From Anaerolineaceae bacterium (lineage in GTDB: Bacteria; Planctomycetota; Phycisphaerae; FEN-1346; JAACEH01), in assembly GCA_011682595.1 (NCBI GenBank), contig JAACEH010000107.1, positions 1 to 10,156 on the forward strand: a DNA stretch of 10,156 bases. Reading direction: 5' to 3'. Every line of letters begins with the position of its first letter. Position 1 is the first letter of the stretch. Made by a program: the position numbers and the translations under genes. This document shows positions 8,901 through 10,156 of the stretch, one piece after another. The notes below the pieces were generated by a model that saw only the letters and a program-made list of their open reading frames with translations, searched no databases and was not told the DNA's origin.

Positions 8901-9285
8901 GGACCTTGCCCTGGCCGCCCATCAGTTCGCCCAGTTGCTCGGCCATGGCCTGGCCCATGCGGAACCAGTTGGTGCCGACGTGAGCCAGCCGCTTGCTGTG
9001 CGGCACGTCGCTGTCGGTGGTGACCACGGGAATGCCGGCCTCGACGGCCCGGTCGATGGCCGAGGCGACCGGCCGGTCGCCCCAGCCGATCACCATGATG
9101 CCCGCCACCTTGCGCCGCACGGCATCGTCAATGGCCTGCAGATATGCCTCCAGCGAATCGTCGTCGGGGCCCGCGATGGTCACCAGGACGCCGTAGTGCG
9201 AGGCCAGACGGTGCAGAATGGGATGGGCGTGGGCCACAAAGACCGGATGGTGGGCCAGCTCGGAAATCCAGACGTATTCTTCCAC
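5953..9285 (-). CDS. Soluble hybrid histidine kinase: sugar-binding-protein fold, PAS, GAF, PAS, kinase, receiver
   Basis: The product is 1110 residues. Residues about 3-290 have the periplasmic-binding-protein type I fold of ribose/xylose binders, with a hallmark '[20 protein letters not shown]' segment at about 87-106. A PAS domain (about 304-420, ending FAVDITKRK), a GAF domain (about 437-597, with THEWCDEGI and [14 protein letters not shown]) and a second PAS (about 604-720, ending SFRDITEK) follow. The HisKA motif is GGVAHDFNN with phospho-acceptor His747. The ATPase domain has the N box (N855, N859), DTGVGM (902-907), FEPFFTT and GKGTGLGLS (926-934). The C-terminal receiver has E990/D991, phospho-acceptor Asp1036, Thr1064 and Lys1086. 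The kinase/receiver part resembles the CckA-like group. There is no DNA-binding domain, so an Hpt protein or response regulator elsewhere is expected. No signal peptide or membrane segment is visible, implying cytoplasmic sensing. GTG 9285 has GGGAG with close spacing; GTG 9309 would add 8 residues. An in-frame TGA at 9339-9337 rules out a longer N-terminus. It is first in the operon. Confidence 0.93.
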   Translation of the reverse strand: MEEYVWISELAHHPVFVAHAHPILHRLASHYGVLVTIAGPDDDSLEAYLQAIDDAVRRKVAGIMVIGWGDRPVASAIDRAVEAGIPVVTTDSDVPHSKRLAHVGTNWFRMGQAMAEQLGELMGGQGKVLMLGMRGLQNMESGFRGFMDRISHYPKIQLLGPEDDLDVRFDKARAIVASYLKKHPDLKGIAGFDGNSGPGAALALEKAGRQESVSLVCVDADEPQLKHLRTRAIDVAFCQKRAAFTYLAFQMLYTYNHGSLTTGYRRGIINIPGNIDTGFIEVTRKNADTFETELNLDEAFTRHELSQQLALVSSMIENIDQVALATDLEGRIVYANPAASRLCGYEAGQLQTLFLERILDFDDRRRQQVAECVGRGRSANFETRARRKDGSAFPVQVSMSPLAAGEGVRGTVVFAVDITKRKQAEEALRQRMNLEKLIATMSTEFINLPAEEVDPAIDKALARLGRFVGVDRSYVFRFRDDTTKMDNTHEWCDEGIQPHIGRLQGLASDEYRLMMAKLRRFETMLVSRVADLPEGSAEKKEFQHEGIQSLMLVPMVLGGSLVGFVGFDSVRRERTWPPEVISLLGTVGDIFANALERRRAEQTLRESETRFRNIVESSPLGMLVYELSSEGQLVLVSANPAANEILGTDCNQFVGLAIEEAFPGLAETDLPDRYREVAGSGIPWHTDEFPYDHGGIRGVFEVHVDQMSPGGIVVSFRDITEKEQLEAQLLQAQKMEAVGRLAGGVAHDFNNQLTVIKGYSDLLLAELREGDPLGESLREIRNAAARAERLTNQLLTFSRRQVLRPLVINLNEVITEMQNPLARIIGEDIEIKVLTDPQLGNVRADRSQVEQAIMNLAINARDAMPEGGRLTIETTNIAPDDVPVQTRSELAPGPHIMLAVSDTGVGMDKATRERVFEPFFTTKEVGKGTGLGLSIVYRQSGGSLYVYSEPGQGTTVKIFLPQVAEEAETAPQLDSVAPSHRGSETILVAEDEETVRQLIVRVLRSQGYTVLEAGRADEAIPLGEHYRGDIHMLITDIVMPQMQGPELADRLRDARPGLRVLYITGYTANAVIDRRDIDPEVNLLTKPFSPNALAMTVRRMLDDAPDGGDT

Positions 9286-9291
9286 CAGCAA

Positions 9292-9299
9292 CTCTCCCG
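9292..9299 (-). promoter_or_regulatory. Ribosome binding site that decides the kinase start
   Basis: On the minus strand CGGGAGAG occupies these bases, 6 bases before the GTG at 9285. It favours that GTG over the GTG at 9309, which has no comparable site. The choice does not change the domain content. Confidence 0.55.
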
Positions 9300-9308
9300 A
9301 CCCCGGCA

Positions 9309-9326
9309 CCCGGCAAACGGGCCGGG
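9309..9326. promoter_or_regulatory. GC-rich hairpin in the kinase leader
   Basis: CCCGGC (9309-9314) and GCCGGG (9321-9326) form a 6-base-pair stem with a 6-base loop. It lies between the proposed kinase -10 box and ribosome binding site, so it would be in the 5' leader of the kinase mRNA. It could slow translation or form an operator. In DNA this rich in CGG/CCG such a stem can also arise by chance, and no U-tract follows, so it is not a terminator. Confidence 0.3.
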
Positions 9327-9343
9327 CGTCTCTCTGTCAGTGT

Positions 9344-9349
9344 ATTATA
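9344..9349 (-). promoter_or_regulatory. Putative -10 box of the kinase operon
   Basis: The minus strand reads TATAAT, a perfect sigma-70 -10 hexamer, in an otherwise GC-rich region and about 59 bases before the kinase GTG. Transcription would start near 9337. At spacings of 16-18 the -35 position reads GCCTCA, GGCCTC or GGGCCT, which match the consensus poorly, so the promoter may need an activator or an alternative factor. A T-rich run (GATTTTTC) lies in the spacer. Confidence 0.45.
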
Positions 9350-9442
9350 CTCCGGAAAAATCACATGAGGCCCGAAAATGATGACGCCGTCCCCGGCTCG
9401 CCCGGCCCGCGTCGCGGCGGTTGCGGACGGCCGGACATGCAC

Positions 9443-9470
9443 TTGACATGAAATCGGGGGCCTTTATAGT
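9443..9470 (+). promoter_or_regulatory. Sigma-70 type promoter of the sulfatase
   Basis: TTGACA at 9443-9448 is a perfect -35 box. It is followed after 16 bases by TATAGT (9465-9470), a five-of-six -10 match. The predicted transcription start is near 9477, leaving a leader of about 90 bases before the sulfatase ATG at 9568. A match of this quality is rare by chance in DNA this rich in GC, and it is correctly oriented and placed. Confidence 0.7.
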
Positions 9471-9553
9471 AAGTCTTTTCAATGGCCCGGACGCCCCCGG
9501 CACCGTGCGCGGCGTTTCGTCCGCAGGCCAGGTGCGGCGAGCAGCAAGTAAGT

Positions 9554-9558
9554 GGGAG
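9554..9558 (+). promoter_or_regulatory. Ribosome binding site of the sulfatase
   Basis: GGGAG ends 9 bases before the ATG at 9568. It supports that start over an in-frame GTG at 9532, which would add residues before the RPNVLLIMTDQQ block where sulfatases normally begin. Confidence 0.55.
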
Positions 9559-9567
9559 AACCCTGTT

Positions 9568-10156
9568 ATGCCACTGGCCAGACCGAACGTCCTTCTGATC
9601 ATGACCGACCAGCAGCGGTTCGATACCATCTCGGCACACGTCAACCGCTTCGGAACCGACACGCCGGCCATGGACACCATGGCCCGCCACGGCGTCATCT
9701 TTAACAACATGTTCACCACCAACCCAATCTGCACCCCGGCCCGGGCCTCCATCTTCACCGGCTGCATGCCCAGCGAGGTCGGCATGCCCGGCAACATCGG
9801 CAATCCCAACGGGCCGCTGAACCAGAACGTCACCACCCTCGGCCACCGCATGCAACAGGCCGGCTACCTGACCGTCTACCACGGCAAGAGCCACCTGGGA
9901 ACCGACCTCGGACAACTCGGCTTCAAAGAAGCCTGCGAAAACAGTTTCGACGAATCGACGGTCATCGAGGCCAGCCGCTTCTGGCGAAACCGCGACTGGA
10001 TCGTCCTCAAGCGCCCCTTCTTCCACGTCGTCTCGCTCCTGGACCCGCACGACATCTACTTCCTGGACCCCCAGGAAGAGCGGCCCGTGGCGCTCGATCC
10101 GTGGCCCAACCAGAGAGACGACCGCAGCACCAAACCCTGGCCGCAACAGGACTACA
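9568..10156 (+). CDS. Type I sulfatase (formylglycine-dependent, Cys type), N-terminal part
   Basis: The frame is open from ATG 9568 to the window edge, giving 196 residues of a protein usually 450-550 long. Type I sulfatases hydrolyse sulfate esters, often on polysaccharides, using a formylglycine made from a Cys or Ser. The N-terminus RPNVLLIMTDQQRFDT (5-20) contains the first calcium ligands (D14 and Q15 in place of the commoner Asp-Asp). The signature CTPARAS is at 55-61: Cys55 would be converted by a formylglycine-generating enzyme, and Arg59 is the conserved partner. HGKSHLG (105-111) carries the conserved Lys107 and His109, and LLDPHDIY (157-164) follows. There is no signal peptide; the catalytic domain starts at about residue 4, so the enzyme should be cytoplasmic, whereas many planctomycete sulfatases are exported. 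It has its own strong promoter and runs opposite to the kinase operon. The substrate cannot be told from this fragment, and related phosphonate or phosphodiester hydrolases cannot be fully excluded, though the CxPxR motif favours a sulfatase. Confidence 0.92.
   Translation, partial: MPLARPNVLLIMTDQQRFDTISAHVNRFGTDTPAMDTMARHGVIFNNMFTTNPICTPARASIFTGCMPSEVGMPGNIGNPNGPLNQNVTTLGHRMQQAGYLTVYHGKSHLGTDLGQLGFKEACENSFDESTVIEASRFWRNRDWIVLKRPFFHVVSLLDPHDIYFLDPQEERPVALDPWPNQRDDRSTKPWPQQDY

Larger units (their letters stand above)
9286..9567. other. Divergent intergenic region between kinase and sulfatase
   Basis: These 282 bases are the only substantial non-coding stretch of the window. They hold the two divergent promoters and, between them, an inverted repeat GCCGTCC (9386-9392) / GGACGGC (9425-9431). 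CGGAC occurs at 9424-9428 and 9432-9436, just upstream of the sulfatase -35, and again at 9488-9492. In the sulfatase leader CGGACG (9488-9493) could pair with CGTCCG (9518-9523) across a 24-base loop. None of these matches an operator I know. I see no RNA gene or riboswitch here. The frame open on the minus strand across this region looks like a shadow of the sulfatase. Confidence 0.6.

Noticed and set aside
5953..9285. Bacteroides-type hybrid two-component regulator (HTCS)
   Set aside because: There is no membrane anchor and no AraC-type DNA-binding domain after the receiver; the protein ends about 20 residues past the receiver lysine.
9309..9326. Rho-independent terminator between the divergent genes
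   Set aside because: The GC stem is not followed by a U-tract on either strand, and it lies downstream of the kinase promoter, in its leader.
9361..10146. A 261-residue minus-strand frame opposite the sulfatase
   Set aside because: It runs antisense to the sulfatase signature and across the sulfatase promoter, and shows no recognisable motif.

Overview
The window is about 10 kb of GC-rich bacterial DNA with very little non-coding sequence. It reads best as a Planctomycetota genome or metagenome bin, although no marker gene fixes the phylum. The points in favour are a sulfatase carrying the Cys-type formylglycine signature, a BshB1-like PIG-L deacetylase, a large soluble hybrid histidine kinase of the PAS/GAF type, and long secreted proteins that match no family I know. 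There is no RNA gene, insertion sequence, CRISPR array or obvious phage gene.

Layout. Positions 1-9285 hold six genes on the minus strand, read right to left. In transcription order they are: a 1110-residue hybrid histidine kinase with an N-terminal sugar-binding-protein fold (9285-5953); the tRNA pseudouridine synthase truA (5917-5129); a GT4 glycosyltransferase (5132-3957); a 772-residue secreted protein of unknown function (3960-1642); a BshB1-type PIG-L deacetylase (1641-928); and a second exported unknown that runs off the left edge (917-1). The truA/GT4 and GT4/unknown junctions are ATGA overlaps, the next stop and start codons abut (TAA-ATG), and the last gap is 10 bases, so these genes look like one translationally coupled operon. 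The kinase ends 35 bases before the preferred truA start, or overlaps it if a TTG start is used.

A 282-base divergent intergenic region (9286-9567) separates this operon from a plus-strand sulfatase that runs off the right edge. It holds a near-consensus sigma-70 promoter for the sulfatase (TTGACA, 16 bases, TATAGT) and a perfect TATAAT -10 box, without a good -35, for the kinase operon. It also contains small inverted and direct repeats.

How the genes may work together. The kinase has no signal peptide or membrane segment, and an in-frame stop lies just upstream, so its sugar-binding-like domain should sense a ligand in the cytoplasm. It ends in a receiver domain without a DNA-binding output and probably acts through a partner outside the window. 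The divergent sulfatase, also without a signal peptide, makes a link between sensing of a (sulfated) sugar and its breakdown plausible but unproven. The glycosyltransferase and deacetylase could act on related glycoconjugates. The GT4 protein does not look like BshA, so a complete bacillithiol pathway is not shown here.
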